Below, in pieces: positions 45,358 to 54,536 of a stretch of DNA of 64,000 nt; position 1 is the first letter of the stretch; each line of letters starts with the position of its first letter. Origin of the DNA: CALOAD01 sp942491415 (lineage in GTDB: Bacteria; Cyanobacteriota; Vampirovibrionia; Gastranaerophilales; CALOAD01); the NCBI GenBank assembly GCA_942491415.1, contig CALOAD010000014.1, forward strand, positions 248,001 to 312,000, written 5' to 3'. A program made the position numbers and the translations under genes. The notes below the pieces were generated by a model. That model did no database searches. It saw only the letters and a list, made by a program, of their open reading frames with translations, and was not told where the DNA came from.

Positions 45358-47310
45358 TTAAATTTCTTGTTTTTCGCTCAATATCTCAATTATTTCGTAA
45401 ATATCCATTTTTTCAGCCTTACCTTTTATTGAAACCGAGCTGATTCTTATAACATCTACTTTTTCTTTTACTCGTTGATAGGTTGTGTCACTTATCAAAA
45501 GCCTTGTTCCATAAAGTTTATTATACGATTCTATACGACTGGCAACATTGACCGTATCCCCAATAACAGTGTATTCAAGCCTATCTTGAGACCCTATATT
45601 ACCAACAAATGCAATACCTGTATTTACTCCTATTCCTATTTCTACTTTTGATTTACCTTGTTTAAGCCATTTTTCTTGAAGTTCATCGACTTTTTCCAAC
45701 ATTTCAATAGCACATAAAATAGAATTCAAAGGATGTATAGGATCACTAATAGGAGCTCCAAACACAACCAATAAAGCATCACCTACAAATTTATTTATAA
45801 CACCGTTATATTTGGTTATTATAGGCACCATTTCGCTAAAATATTCATTTAATATGGCGCTAACCGCTTCAGGTTCTAAAGATTCTGAAATAGCAGTAAA
45901 ATTTCTTATATCAGAAAATAAAATAGTAAGCTCCGCCCTTTCACCACCAGGCTTTACATCATTTATATTTTTTAAAATATTGGTCATAACATCTTTAGAT
46001 ACATATTTGCCCATTGCCTGTTGGATCATTTCCTTTTTTTGACCCTCTAAAAAGTATCTGTAGGCATATCCAACGGCTAAAGAACAAACAATAAAAACTT
46101 CAGGCGTTATAACATCAATAGCTACATTGTTGGAGTAAGACCAAATACATATATGAAAATACGCAAGCATAAAAATTGTAAGCAATATAGTGGAATGTAA
46201 AGCCTCCAGCAATATAACCGTATAGACTGTTGCTGCAATGATACCTATGCAAATTAAAATCCTTACGATAACAGGCAAGTGTGTTATAAACTCATTATGC
46301 AAAAAATTATCAATAAACGTAGCTTGAATATCAACCCCGGGATAATCAGCACCCATTGGGGTTACCTTAATATCATTAAGAGTTGAAGCTGTTGCACCCA
46401 CCACCACAACTTTGTTTTTAAATACGCTTGGGGCTATTATAGGCTCTTTGCCTTCTTTTATCAGCCGGTGAGATTCAATTAATTTCCAGGCGCTATAAAG
46501 CTCGTGAGATGAAATTTGCTCTTTTGAGAGCGGTCTATACCATTTTACATGCGAATAAGTTACATTTTTTGAATGTATCGGCAATTTCAGTTTATCTGAT
46601 TGCAACGTAATTTCATTTAACTCAAAAGAACCACCACCCTTTATTTTCTGATAAACAGCCAAAGCCAATGACGGATAATAATTATTTTCATACAAAAATA
46701 TCGGCTCAATTTTCCTTATAACACCATCTTTATCGGGTCTGGCAAGAACAGAACCTATCGCACCCACATTTTGCAAATACTCTCGAGGTGTCTCTGAAAG
46801 ACTATAATAACTGGTTTTTTCAATTGTTTTAGGAACTCTTCTATCAACCAATTTAAGGCTAAATTTATTTTTTAAAATATCTGAAGTTCCTGAATTATCT
46901 TCATACCTCTTGCTGAAAAACACACCTGTTACAAGGCTTTTAAAGCCTTTCGCCCGTTCAAAAAACTTTTTGTCATCTTCTTTTTTTCCATGAGAAGTTA
47001 TAACCGAATCAAAAGCAATTGCCTTAACTCCTGCATTTTCAAGGTATTCAAAAACATCTGCATATAAATTCCGTTCCCAAGGCCATCTTCCGACCTTTGA
47101 TATTGATTTATCATCGATAACAACACAAACAACGTCTTTAGATGCCATTTGCCTTGAGCTTAAGCGCACCAAAAAATCGTAAGCTTTAGGCTCTAAAAAA
47201 CTTTGACAATAAAAATAAATAGACGAAAACACAACTACGGCTAAAACCATTATGGCTATTAGCTTATAAAGTGAAAGTCTTTTAAATACAGATAATTTAA
47301 TCCTATTCAT
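45358..47310 (-). CDS. CHASE2-domain adenylate/guanylate cyclase
   Basis: This 650-residue protein has a first membrane helix (about 14-31), a CHASE2 domain (about 35-335, VVIDDKSISKVGRWPWERN, GADYPGVDIQATFIDNFL), a cluster of membrane helices (345-425), and a class III cyclase domain (about 450-645) with FSDIRNFTAISES, FVGDALLVVFG and GDTVNVASRIES. Both metal aspartates are present, so it should make cAMP. It is the same architecture as the cyclase at 18084-20279 but diverged. Here it is directly upstream of recG. Confidence 0.92.
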   Translation of the reverse strand: MNRIKLSVFKRLSLYKLIAIMVLAVVVFSSIYFYCQSFLEPKAYDFLVRLSSRQMASKDVVCVVIDDKSISKVGRWPWERNLYADVFEYLENAGVKAIAFDSVITSHGKKEDDKKFFERAKGFKSLVTGVFFSKRYEDNSGTSDILKNKFSLKLVDRRVPKTIEKTSYYSLSETPREYLQNVGAIGSVLARPDKDGVIRKIEPIFLYENNYYPSLALAVYQKIKGGGSFELNEITLQSDKLKLPIHSKNVTYSHVKWYRPLSKEQISSHELYSAWKLIESHRLIKEGKEPIIAPSVFKNKVVVVGATASTLNDIKVTPMGADYPGVDIQATFIDNFLHNEFITHLPVIVRILICIGIIAATVYTVILLEALHSTILLTIFMLAYFHICIWSYSNNVAIDVITPEVFIVCSLAVGYAYRYFLEGQKKEMIQQAMGKYVSKDVMTNILKNINDVKPGGERAELTILFSDIRNFTAISESLEPEAVSAILNEYFSEMVPIITKYNGVINKFVGDALLVVFGAPISDPIHPLNSILCAIEMLEKVDELQEKWLKQGKSKVEIGIGVNTGIAFVGNIGSQDRLEYTVIGDTVNVASRIESYNKLYGTRLLISDTTYQRVKEKVDVIRISSVSIKGKAEKMDIYEIIEILSEKQEI

Positions 47311-47377
47311 GCCGGCATCTTGAATTTATTAACTACATATTTAACATGGTAAACGAAAAAGGAGATTTTGAAAAACA

Positions 47378-49096
47378 TTATTCAACAAAAACTGTTTTTT
47401 CATTGGAATATGTAACATAACCTGGCTTAGATTTTGGCGGTTTTTTTAAAAATTTACGCTTTGTGTATATAACAGGGACTTTTGACGATTCTCGAGCTTG
47501 TGAATAATAAGCAGCTATCTTACAAGCTTCGTAAAGTGTCTCATTTTCAGGCTCTTTTTTGTCGGATGGTATTTTTATCAAAACATGAGATCCCGGAATA
47601 TTATGAGTATGCAGCCAAATATCATTGGGCGCTGAAATTTTAGTTATCAAATAATCGTTTTGCTTGTTATTTTTACCTATATAAATTGTAAAACCGTTTA
47701 TTTCTTTAGTTTCAACCTCTATCTTTTCTTTTTTCTGTTTTTTAATTTTTTCTTTAGACGGTTTTAAAAACCCTTGATTTACCAGTTCTTCTCTGATTTG
47801 AGCAAGGTCATCAAGATTATCGGATTGATTAACCGACAACTCAACACTCTCAAGATAAGTCTTTTCATATTCCAACTTTTGAATTATTTCTTTGCTTATA
47901 TTAGCCCCGGTTTTAGCTTTATTATAAAGCTTATAATACTTTTGAGCATTTTGTTGAGCCGAAAGACAAGGGTCTAGCTTGATTTTTTCTTTTTCGCCTG
48001 TATAAGGATTTTCTAACTGAGCAAAATCTTGCCCTGTTTTTATATTATGAAGGTTTGCCATTATTACATCAGCGGTTTGTCTGTATTTATCTGCTTTTTT
48101 TTCAGTGTCGACTGTCTTTGAATGTTGGCTCAATTTTGATTTGTTTTTTTTGACTTCTTTTTTTATTACAGCTAAAAGCGTTGCCTTTTCTCGTTTTATA
48201 ATATCCTGATAAATAAAAGCACCAAAATATTCATCCAACATTTCGTTTGTTGACTCAAAATTTTTCCATTTTGTTTTTGACGAAAGAGCTGCTAATGAAA
48301 AAACCTTATCATCAGAGCTTATCGAAGGATTTATATGATCAAAACTCATTACTTTAATAATCTCATCATACAAACTTAATATTTTTTGTTTTTCCGTTGC
48401 AATTACTCGATTTTTGCCCGTTTCAATCTCTAAAAATTCACATATCTCATTTGCTAAAGCAAGGCTGATATTATAAAAAGTTTTATTCAACCATTCATTC
48501 AATGGGATTGGGATAGATTTAGCCATTTCATAAAAATGCATTTTAGGTATAGCTGAAACATCAACCTTATTAAGTTTTGGAGGATATATATATGGCAGCC
48601 CTCCTGTCAATTCACGTTCTTTACTTTTTTCAGGACCTATATTATGTGCACACCCTATAATCACATTCGTATCATAGTTGTATAATACTATATTACTGTG
48701 TTTTCCCATCAGCTCAATTGCAAGAACAAGGGGTACTCGCTCGCCTATTTCGCCATAACTGTCAAAATATATTTCAAGAATTCTTTCATTATCAGGTTGT
48801 TTTACAGCCCTTATTTTAGCGCCTTCAAGATGTTTCCTCAGCAACATACAAAACATCGGAGGCATTTGTGGTATCTGAATATTCCTTTTTTCTTCACCTT
48901 TTTTGGAAATAAACGCCAAATGCGGATATTTAGGATCAATTGAAATATATAATTTATGGCTTTTCCCCAAAGCTCTAATATTCAAAATGAGGTCTTTTCT
49001 CGAGGGTTGTTGAACTTTTTGCACCCTTCCTTCTGAAAAAACAGGTTCATTTTCAAGTATAAAAGCTTTTAGAGAGAGTGAATCGAAATTTATCAT
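47378..49096 (-). CDS. rqcH: RqcH/NFACT-family ribosome quality control factor
   Basis: This 572-residue protein has the NFACT-N domain (1-290, with FCMLLRKHLEGAKI and AIELMGKHSNIVLYN), a long coiled coil (about 300-430) and the NFACT-R domain (460-565, with NDIWLHTHNIPGSHVLI). RqcH binds split 50S subunits with stalled peptidyl-tRNA and adds C-terminal alanine tails for degradation. Older names call it a fibronectin-binding protein. It is 67 bases upstream of the cyclase-recG operon and may belong to it. Confidence 0.93.
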   Translation of the reverse strand: MINFDSLSLKAFILENEPVFSEGRVQKVQQPSRKDLILNIRALGKSHKLYISIDPKYPHLAFISKKGEEKRNIQIPQMPPMFCMLLRKHLEGAKIRAVKQPDNERILEIYFDSYGEIGERVPLVLAIELMGKHSNIVLYNYDTNVIIGCAHNIGPEKSKERELTGGLPYIYPPKLNKVDVSAIPKMHFYEMAKSIPIPLNEWLNKTFYNISLALANEICEFLEIETGKNRVIATEKQKILSLYDEIIKVMSFDHINPSISSDDKVFSLAALSSKTKWKNFESTNEMLDEYFGAFIYQDIIKREKATLLAVIKKEVKKNKSKLSQHSKTVDTEKKADKYRQTADVIMANLHNIKTGQDFAQLENPYTGEKEKIKLDPCLSAQQNAQKYYKLYNKAKTGANISKEIIQKLEYEKTYLESVELSVNQSDNLDDLAQIREELVNQGFLKPSKEKIKKQKKEKIEVETKEINGFTIYIGKNNKQNDYLITKISAPNDIWLHTHNIPGSHVLIKIPSDKKEPENETLYEACKIAAYYSQARESSKVPVIYTKRKFLKKPPKSKPGYVTYSNEKTVFVE

Positions 49097-49265
49097 TTAC
49101 TTTTTTATTATATTTCCACTATAAATCTTTAAAAATCAGTTTATATCAAAAAAAGCAGAAATACGAGCTATAAAAAGACTTTTCAATATTGAGTTTTTTG
49201 GAAAAAACTTCCCTGTCAGGATGCAAAAATGCTTAGCCTTTTGAATTTTACCATCTATGGGATAG

Positions 49266-49287
49266 ATTCCGTGTCGTAGCACGGAAT
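49266..49287. repeat. REP-like palindrome
   Basis: ATTCCGTG-TCGTAG-CACGGAAT hairpin followed by GACACTAGAG. It shares the CACGGAATGACA core with the unit near 17100 and a related TGTCATTCCGA unit at 62407. Confidence 0.55.
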
Positions 49288-49320
49288 GACACTAGAGTAA
49301 TTAAAAACTTTGATCATTAC

Positions 49321-50109
49321 TTATTGAACTTCGAGGATTAAGTTCATAAACTCGATATCATCATAATCAACATATTCATACTGCTGCATATTTTTACCTG
49401 TTTCAATAGAAACTTCATTTTCTGCATTAGCTTTCAAAAATGAAGTAGGGAACGAGATTCTTTGCTCATCGCCATTAATTTTTATCTCTCCTACAAGATG
49501 AGAGTTTATAAAAATCTTGGTTGGTGAACTAAAAGCAAATCTTATGCTATTTTGACCCAAACTTCTTGCCATTTCAGTATCAACACCTATTATAGAGCCA
49601 ACTTTTATAATGGTATCAAATCCTGATTTTAGTTCTTTTACGAAAAACCTTTTAGAAAAATTTGCGCCACTTGAATTCATAATAAAATCATCTGCATTTG
49701 CAGAATTAAATGAATAGTTATTATCTCCTAAGTGGTGCAAGGTGGAGTCGATAACAATTTCATTAAGAGATTGCTTTGATATACCAATAACAAGAGGTTT
49801 ACTAAAACTTTTTTTGCTGACAGTCAAAGAAAAAGGTGTATACCCTTGAGCTTTTACCGATAAAATAACCGGTTTATTGAGTTTCACGCCAAGGTCAAAA
49901 TTGCCTTCACCATCGGTCATTGTCTCGATGCCTTTTGTAGGAACACTAACTCGGGCATTTTTTACAGGTGCACCATTGTAAGAATCTATTACTTTGTTCT
50001 TTTTCTGATGGACATAGTCTTCTTTTTGAACACTTCCTGAAAGTGGCTTGCAGAAAGTAAAAGGGATGCACAAGAATAAAATTAGACAACTTATAATCCA
50101 AACTCTCAT
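49321..50109 (-). CDS. Exported protein with carboxypeptidase-regulatory-like domain
   Basis: This 262-residue protein has a signal peptide (about 1-20, MRVWIISCLILFLCIPFTFC) with a cysteine at the end that might be lipidated. A CarboxypepD_reg-like beta-sandwich follows (about 38-110: VIDSYNGAPVKNARVSVPT, TDGEGNFDLGVK, LSVKAQGYTPFSLTV). The C-terminal 130 residues look like a second beta domain, unassigned. Such modules occur in surface-anchored or secreted proteins. It is downstream of the pil operon, separated by a hairpin, so it may be transcribed on its own. Confidence 0.72.
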   Translation of the reverse strand: MRVWIISCLILFLCIPFTFCKPLSGSVQKEDYVHQKKNKVIDSYNGAPVKNARVSVPTKGIETMTDGEGNFDLGVKLNKPVILSVKAQGYTPFSLTVSKKSFSKPLVIGISKQSLNEIVIDSTLHHLGDNNYSFNSANADDFIMNSSGANFSKRFFVKELKSGFDTIIKVGSIIGVDTEMARSLGQNSIRFAFSSPTKIFINSHLVGEIKINGDEQRISFPTSFLKANAENEVSIETGKNMQQYEYVDYDDIEFMNLILEVQ

Positions 50110-50197
50110 AATAAAACCTGCAAACTGTATTAAATTGAATATTATTGATTTTAATCGTACATTTTGCTTTTTTCATTCGTTATGAGAGCTAAGACAA

Positions 50198-50229
50198 CAG
50201 CACCTCTTGAAATAAATCAAGAAGTGCTG
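50198..50229 (-). terminator. Hairpin terminator candidate after the pil operon
   Basis: A 13-bp stem (CAGCACTTCTTGA against TCAAGAGGTGCTG on the minus strand, one G-T pair) with a 6-base loop, then TTGTCTT. It lies 34 bases after the secretin stop. Confidence 0.55.
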
Positions 50230-50262
50230 ATTGTGAAAATACCCTTTGAAAATACCCTAGCT

Positions 50263-52167
50263 TTAATTGAACTCATATTCCTGTTTAATTTTTGGAGTGA
50301 TAAGGATTACGAGTTCGGTTTTATTTCTATCGTATTCTTTGGTTGTGAAAAGTTTCCCTATAAGTGGCAAATCTCCAAGAACAGGCACCTTGCCTACTTT
50401 TTCAACATCAGATTCTTTTATCAAACCTGCTATTGCAAGTGTTTCACCTGATTTAACTCTCACATCTTCAATAATAACTTCTCTGGTAGAAATAGGAGTT
50501 ACGAACGCCCCAAAAGTACCAACAGGTTTTTCACCCAAAGGTGTAGTTATTGAAGGTCTTACTTTCATTGTCACAAAACCGTTTTTACCTATTTTAGGAA
50601 GAATATTAAGCACAATACCTACATCTGCCAAAGTTACATCATAAGTAGTTGTAGTTTGTGTTACCACGACTTCCATTTTGCTGACTACTTGGTCTGTAAT
50701 TTTTATAAGTGATTCACTATTATCTAAAGCCATGATTGTAGGATTAGCAAGCAACTTAGCTTTTTTGTTTTCTAAAAGGGCATTAAGTCTAATATAGAAA
50801 TTATCTAAAACTGACTTATCAAGCTTTGTATAGGTTATAACACCTTGATTTTTATCTGTATTAAGCCCATGAAGCTGATTTTTAGCGTTAGAATCAAAGC
50901 CTGTATCGAAGTGTCCGCCATCTCCACTGAAAGAAACACCTAAATCGCTTATATTGTCTTTATTAAGCTCAACTAACGATACATTAATTTCAACTTGATC
51001 TAATGGTTTATCAAGATATTTTATAGCGTTTTCAGCCAATGTTATTTCATTTTTCAAACCGGCAACAAGAACTGAATTTGACCTTGTATCAGGTATAACG
51101 ATAGCACCGCCGTCATTATTATCTATACTTATATTTTTTGTTTTTACTTTTTTATGTTGTATTTTAATTTCACTTGCCAATATTTTGGCATCGCCAAAAC
51201 CTTCACCACTTGTAAGTTCTTCTACTCTACCTTTAATAACTTTATTACTTGATAGAGTACTTTGCCCTGTTGAAGCAACTGTAGATTGAGCAGGAACTTT
51301 ATTTTCGGACTCTCCCACTTGCATTGAAGGTAATGCTGTTTGAGATGCCATTTGGCTTGCTATTTCTTCGTTTACATTATACCCTTTATTGAAAATACTA
51401 GCTTCCAAAACTTTTGATACCTCAACAGCGTTAGCATTATTTAATTTAAAAGCTTTTACATATTTTCGATTAAGACCTTTTTTAGACATTGCAGGTCTTG
51501 AAGCGATGAATATAGTAGAATCCTCAACTCTTGCTTCCAATTCTTCGCTTATAAGGATTATTTTCATAGCTTCATTAAGAGAAGTTCCCTTTAAATCTGC
51601 ACTGATATAGCCTTGAACGCTTTCATCAATAATTATATTTTTTCCACCTTCTTTAGCGATAATTTTTAAAGCTGTTTGAACATCGATTTCATCTAATGTC
51701 AGATTTATCTTTGCGTTATCCGCAAAAGCATTAAAATCTTGCCCTATTCTGAGCATTTCTTTATCCATCGATTTAGCGTTTTTAAGATATTCTCTTAAGC
51801 TATCTATATCTAGAGGTTTTGCTTTATCTGTTTCGATTTTTACGTTTTGCACGGTATTATCATTTATTTGGTCAATAGAGGAGACATCACTTGCATTAGA
51901 AAAATAATTGCCGCTTATTGCGTGAGCTTTCATATTAAAAGAGGCTGCCATCATTGCAACAAAAGAAATCATTATTAAAATAAAAACTCTTTCCAAGCTT
52001 TTTTTACAACTAATTTCAACTTGAGGTAAATTAAAAGATTTAAAGTTTTTTTCTTTTTCAAAAAAAGGAGTTGTCATTGTAAAAGACTCGGTTGAACAGA
52101 GCCTCAAGGAATAATCCTTGTCCTGATAGGGTTTTAAAAAACCGTGTTTTTGTTTTACTTTTTTCAT
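50263..52167 (-). CDS. pilQ: Type IV pilus secretin PilQ
   Basis: This 634-residue protein has a hydrophobic export segment at about 60-84 after an unusually long hydrophilic extension. An STN/N0-like domain follows (INLTLDEIDVQTALKIIAKEGG), then N1-type repeats (VIPDTRSNSVLVAGLKNEI, LDQVEINVSLVELNKDNISDLGVSF) and the secretin pore domain (RPSITTPLGEKPVG, VKSGETLAIAGLI, VPVLGDLPLIGKLF, ELVILITPKI). It forms the outer-membrane channel for type IV pili. It is the last gene of pilMNOPQ. No AMIN domain is seen. A GAGGTGAG ribosome binding site supports the long form. Confidence 0.93.
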   Translation of the reverse strand: MKKVKQKHGFLKPYQDKDYSLRLCSTESFTMTTPFFEKEKNFKSFNLPQVEISCKKSLERVFILIMISFVAMMAASFNMKAHAISGNYFSNASDVSSIDQINDNTVQNVKIETDKAKPLDIDSLREYLKNAKSMDKEMLRIGQDFNAFADNAKINLTLDEIDVQTALKIIAKEGGKNIIIDESVQGYISADLKGTSLNEAMKIILISEELEARVEDSTIFIASRPAMSKKGLNRKYVKAFKLNNANAVEVSKVLEASIFNKGYNVNEEIASQMASQTALPSMQVGESENKVPAQSTVASTGQSTLSSNKVIKGRVEELTSGEGFGDAKILASEIKIQHKKVKTKNISIDNNDGGAIVIPDTRSNSVLVAGLKNEITLAENAIKYLDKPLDQVEINVSLVELNKDNISDLGVSFSGDGGHFDTGFDSNAKNQLHGLNTDKNQGVITYTKLDKSVLDNFYIRLNALLENKKAKLLANPTIMALDNSESLIKITDQVVSKMEVVVTQTTTTYDVTLADVGIVLNILPKIGKNGFVTMKVRPSITTPLGEKPVGTFGAFVTPISTREVIIEDVRVKSGETLAIAGLIKESDVEKVGKVPVLGDLPLIGKLFTTKEYDRNKTELVILITPKIKQEYEFN

Positions 52168-52182
52168 TGCTCACCTCTATTA

Positions 52183-52935
52183 TTATTGTATGTTTAATGC
52201 TGAAACAGGAAGATTAGTGTTAGTTTTATCTATAACCTGAAAATCACTGTTTTGAGGAACTTTTATATTTTTTGTGATTATCTTTTTGCCTTTTTTGAAT
52301 TTAGCTCTAAGGTTCACAGTGTCAATCACTAGGGCTTTTACACCTCTAAACTCTTCCCCTTGTATTAATGTTGTTGACATACCATCTACTTTAACAATAA
52401 CTTTATCGCCTATAAAACCTTTCAAGCTGACTTCTTCCTGTGGCTCCATCTTAAGGCTCGGTGGCATTGGCAAGCTACCTTCCGTTGATCCTCCAACTTG
52501 CAATTTTTGAATTTTACCGATTGAATCTACGAAAGGATCTTCTTTCCCTATATTACATGCAGCTTCGCGTATAAATTCGTATTTATTACTTGTTCTTATT
52601 AAATCTGTCTCGTAATTGTATTTTTTAACAGTCGTTTTCTTCTTTTTAATCGGTGTTTTTTCAACTATTTTCTTTGAGGTTATTTTTTCTTTTTTCTTAA
52701 CAGGTTTTGCAGCCAAAGTTTTTTCAACCTTTTTTTCGTTTCCTTGTGTTTTATTAAAATTTGCAATAAAAGGAATAGCTGAGATAATCTGCTGCAAATT
52801 ATTTTCCTTGTTTCGTGTTTGATACAAATAGAAAGCTGAAACAACAAGCAAGACTAACAAAAGCGCTATAAGTCTTTTAGGAGACCCGCCTTTATTTTTT
52901 GTATTATTTTTTTTATTTTTCTTTTCTTTGCTCAT
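52183..52935 (-). CDS. pilP: PilP-like pilus assembly protein
   Basis: This 250-residue protein has a lysine-rich N-terminus, one membrane helix (about 21-38), a basic linker (lysine/threonine runs at 70-108), and a small C-terminal beta domain (GFIGDKVIVKVDGMSTTLIQGEEFRGVKAL). The position between PilO and the secretin and the domain shape match PilP, which links the inner-membrane complex to the secretin. Unlike classic PilP it is anchored by a helix rather than a lipobox. Identity rests largely on context. Confidence 0.75.
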   Translation of the reverse strand: MSKEKKNKKNNTKNKGGSPKRLIALLLVLLVVSAFYLYQTRNKENNLQQIISAIPFIANFNKTQGNEKKVEKTLAAKPVKKKEKITSKKIVEKTPIKKKKTTVKKYNYETDLIRTSNKYEFIREAACNIGKEDPFVDSIGKIQKLQVGGSTEGSLPMPPSLKMEPQEEVSLKGFIGDKVIVKVDGMSTTLIQGEEFRGVKALVIDTVNLRAKFKKGKKIITKNIKVPQNSDFQVIDKTNTNLPVSALNIQ

Positions 52936-52947
52936 CTGATTTTATCC

Positions 52948-53628
52948 TCACTTTTGTGGGCTTTTAGCTTCAGTTTCTTCTTGTTTAATTTCTTGCTCTA
53001 CCATTCTGTAAATATTTGCTGTTATTGTCATTTTCACTCGAGGAAAACGTTTTTGACTGTCTTTTTCGTGGTCTTTGACAATAATTCCACTGGTTGAAAT
53101 AAGTCTTTGGTATTTTTCGGCTTTATTCATAAATTTAATGATATCGGGATAAAATCCTATAAGTTTTATTTCTATAGGCACTTCCCATACTTTCACAGGA
53201 AGCTCTTCTTCCTGTTGTTTTTTACGTCTTCTTTTTTTATTTTTAGCTTTTTCTGCTTCTTTTTTAGGATCTTTTATTGCTAAAACTTTTTCTGGTCTTA
53301 CATCAAGTCCTACAACTTGAACATTAGATCTATCTGCAAATTTTTCAAGGTCAATTAAAAACATAGCCAATTCTTGTTGCTCCGGAACTCGAAGATCAAA
53401 ACCTCCCAATTCTTTTTGCAATTCAATTATTTTTTGATGCAATTCTTGCGTCGCTTTTGCTTTTTCCAGCTTTTGTTTTGCAATGAGGATCTCTTCCCTT
53501 TTAGACTCCAACTTATGGTTGTATATTCCTTTTTCACCAAGTGTTGGCATTAAAACATAAAGGATAAAAACCAGTGTTAAAACTGCCGGGATAAAGCTTA
53601 TTAAAACTATTTTTTGTGACTTTTTCAT
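52948..53628 (-). CDS. pilO: Type IV pilus assembly protein PilO
   Basis: This 226-residue protein has a short cytoplasmic start, a membrane helix (about 8-29), a long coiled coil (30-75) and a periplasmic ferredoxin-like domain (VWEVPIEIKLIGFYPDIIKFMNKAEK, LISTSGIIV). PilO pairs with PilN to align the pilus machinery. It has a lysine/arginine-rich insert (EAEKAKNKKRRRKKQQ) about residues 120-135, unusual for a periplasmic loop. It lies in order after pilN with a 17-base gap. Confidence 0.87.
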   Translation of the reverse strand: MKKSQKIVLISFIPAVLTLVFILYVLMPTLGEKGIYNHKLESKREEILIAKQKLEKAKATQELHQKIIELQKELGGFDLRVPEQQELAMFLIDLEKFADRSNVQVVGLDVRPEKVLAIKDPKKEAEKAKNKKRRRKKQQEEELPVKVWEVPIEIKLIGFYPDIIKFMNKAEKYQRLISTSGIIVKDHEKDSQKRFPRVKMTITANIYRMVEQEIKQEETEAKSPQK

Positions 53629-53645
53629 TTATAAAACCTATGTTA

Positions 53646-54533
53646 TTAAGGAACTAACCTATATTGACCGTGAACTATAATATTTTCACTAATGTTTACT
53701 TTGGCATTTACCAGCTTGTTTATTTCTTTCGTATATTTGCTTTGTGTTTTTATAGCTATTGTCTGAGGATTTGGCTGTGTCAATTTTACAATTTTTATTG
53801 AACCTTTTCTTTCCGGCTTTACCTTAGGTTGAATTTTCATAGCTGTTTTTTTATTTTTTGATACATATGGTTTTGAAATTGCTATTTTTTTTCTGGGTTT
53901 TACTATTTTGGCTACAACCGAAAAATCATAAAGTCCTAGATTTTCATCATATTTAACTGTCTTTATTGATGCATTTTGCATTAAAGTTTTTTTAGAGATT
54001 CTTTCATTAATATTTAATACGAGGAAAGAGATGAGCTTCAAAGCACCTTTTTTATCAGCATTAATCTGTCCTTTTATTTCAAGCTTTGAGCTCACCCTGC
54101 CTCTAGAATGCATTTTATTAATTTCTGTTATTTTCATTTTTTCAGGTACAATTCTTGTAATGTCGCTTAGGACGCTATACCAAGATATAACTCCGCTTTC
54201 AATTTGTTTTTTTGCAAGCAGTTTTAATTCTAAAACCTTTTTTTGATTAATGATATTTTTTTGGTTTTCATTTGATTGCTCAAGTTTGGGTTTTAACACA
54301 TCGTATTCTTTTGATAATTTATCTATTTCTACTTTTGCATTTTGAATAGAAATAAAAGCATAAGCCCACATTCCAAAAGCAATAAAGAAAACAACGGCAG
54401 TTCCTACCAATATCATAGTAATTTTATATCTTGTGGCAGCATCAAGCCTTGAAGTCCTTTTTTGTTTTAACTTCGCTAATTTTTTAGGATTCTTTGCCAA
54501 ATCGCCTATTAGATTTATATCTATGATTTTCAC
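53646..54533 (-). CDS. pilN: Type IV pilus assembly protein PilN
   Basis: This 295-residue protein begins MKIIDINLIGDL, the conserved short cytoplasmic motif by which PilN binds PilM. A membrane helix (about 40-62) and a coiled coil follow, then a periplasmic domain (GVISWYSVLSDITRIVPEKMKITEIN). It has a C-terminal basic extension of about 80 residues (KPRKKIAISKPYVSKNKK) beyond the usual PilN end. It starts 3 bases after pilM. Confidence 0.87.
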   Translation of the reverse strand: MKIIDINLIGDLAKNPKKLAKLKQKRTSRLDAATRYKITMILVGTAVVFFIAFGMWAYAFISIQNAKVEIDKLSKEYDVLKPKLEQSNENQKNIINQKKVLELKLLAKKQIESGVISWYSVLSDITRIVPEKMKITEINKMHSRGRVSSKLEIKGQINADKKGALKLISFLVLNINERISKKTLMQNASIKTVKYDENLGLYDFSVVAKIVKPRKKIAISKPYVSKNKKTAMKIQPKVKPERKGSIKIVKLTQPNPQTIAIKTQSKYTKEINKLVNAKVNISENIIVHGQYRLVP

Positions 54534-54536
54534 GAT

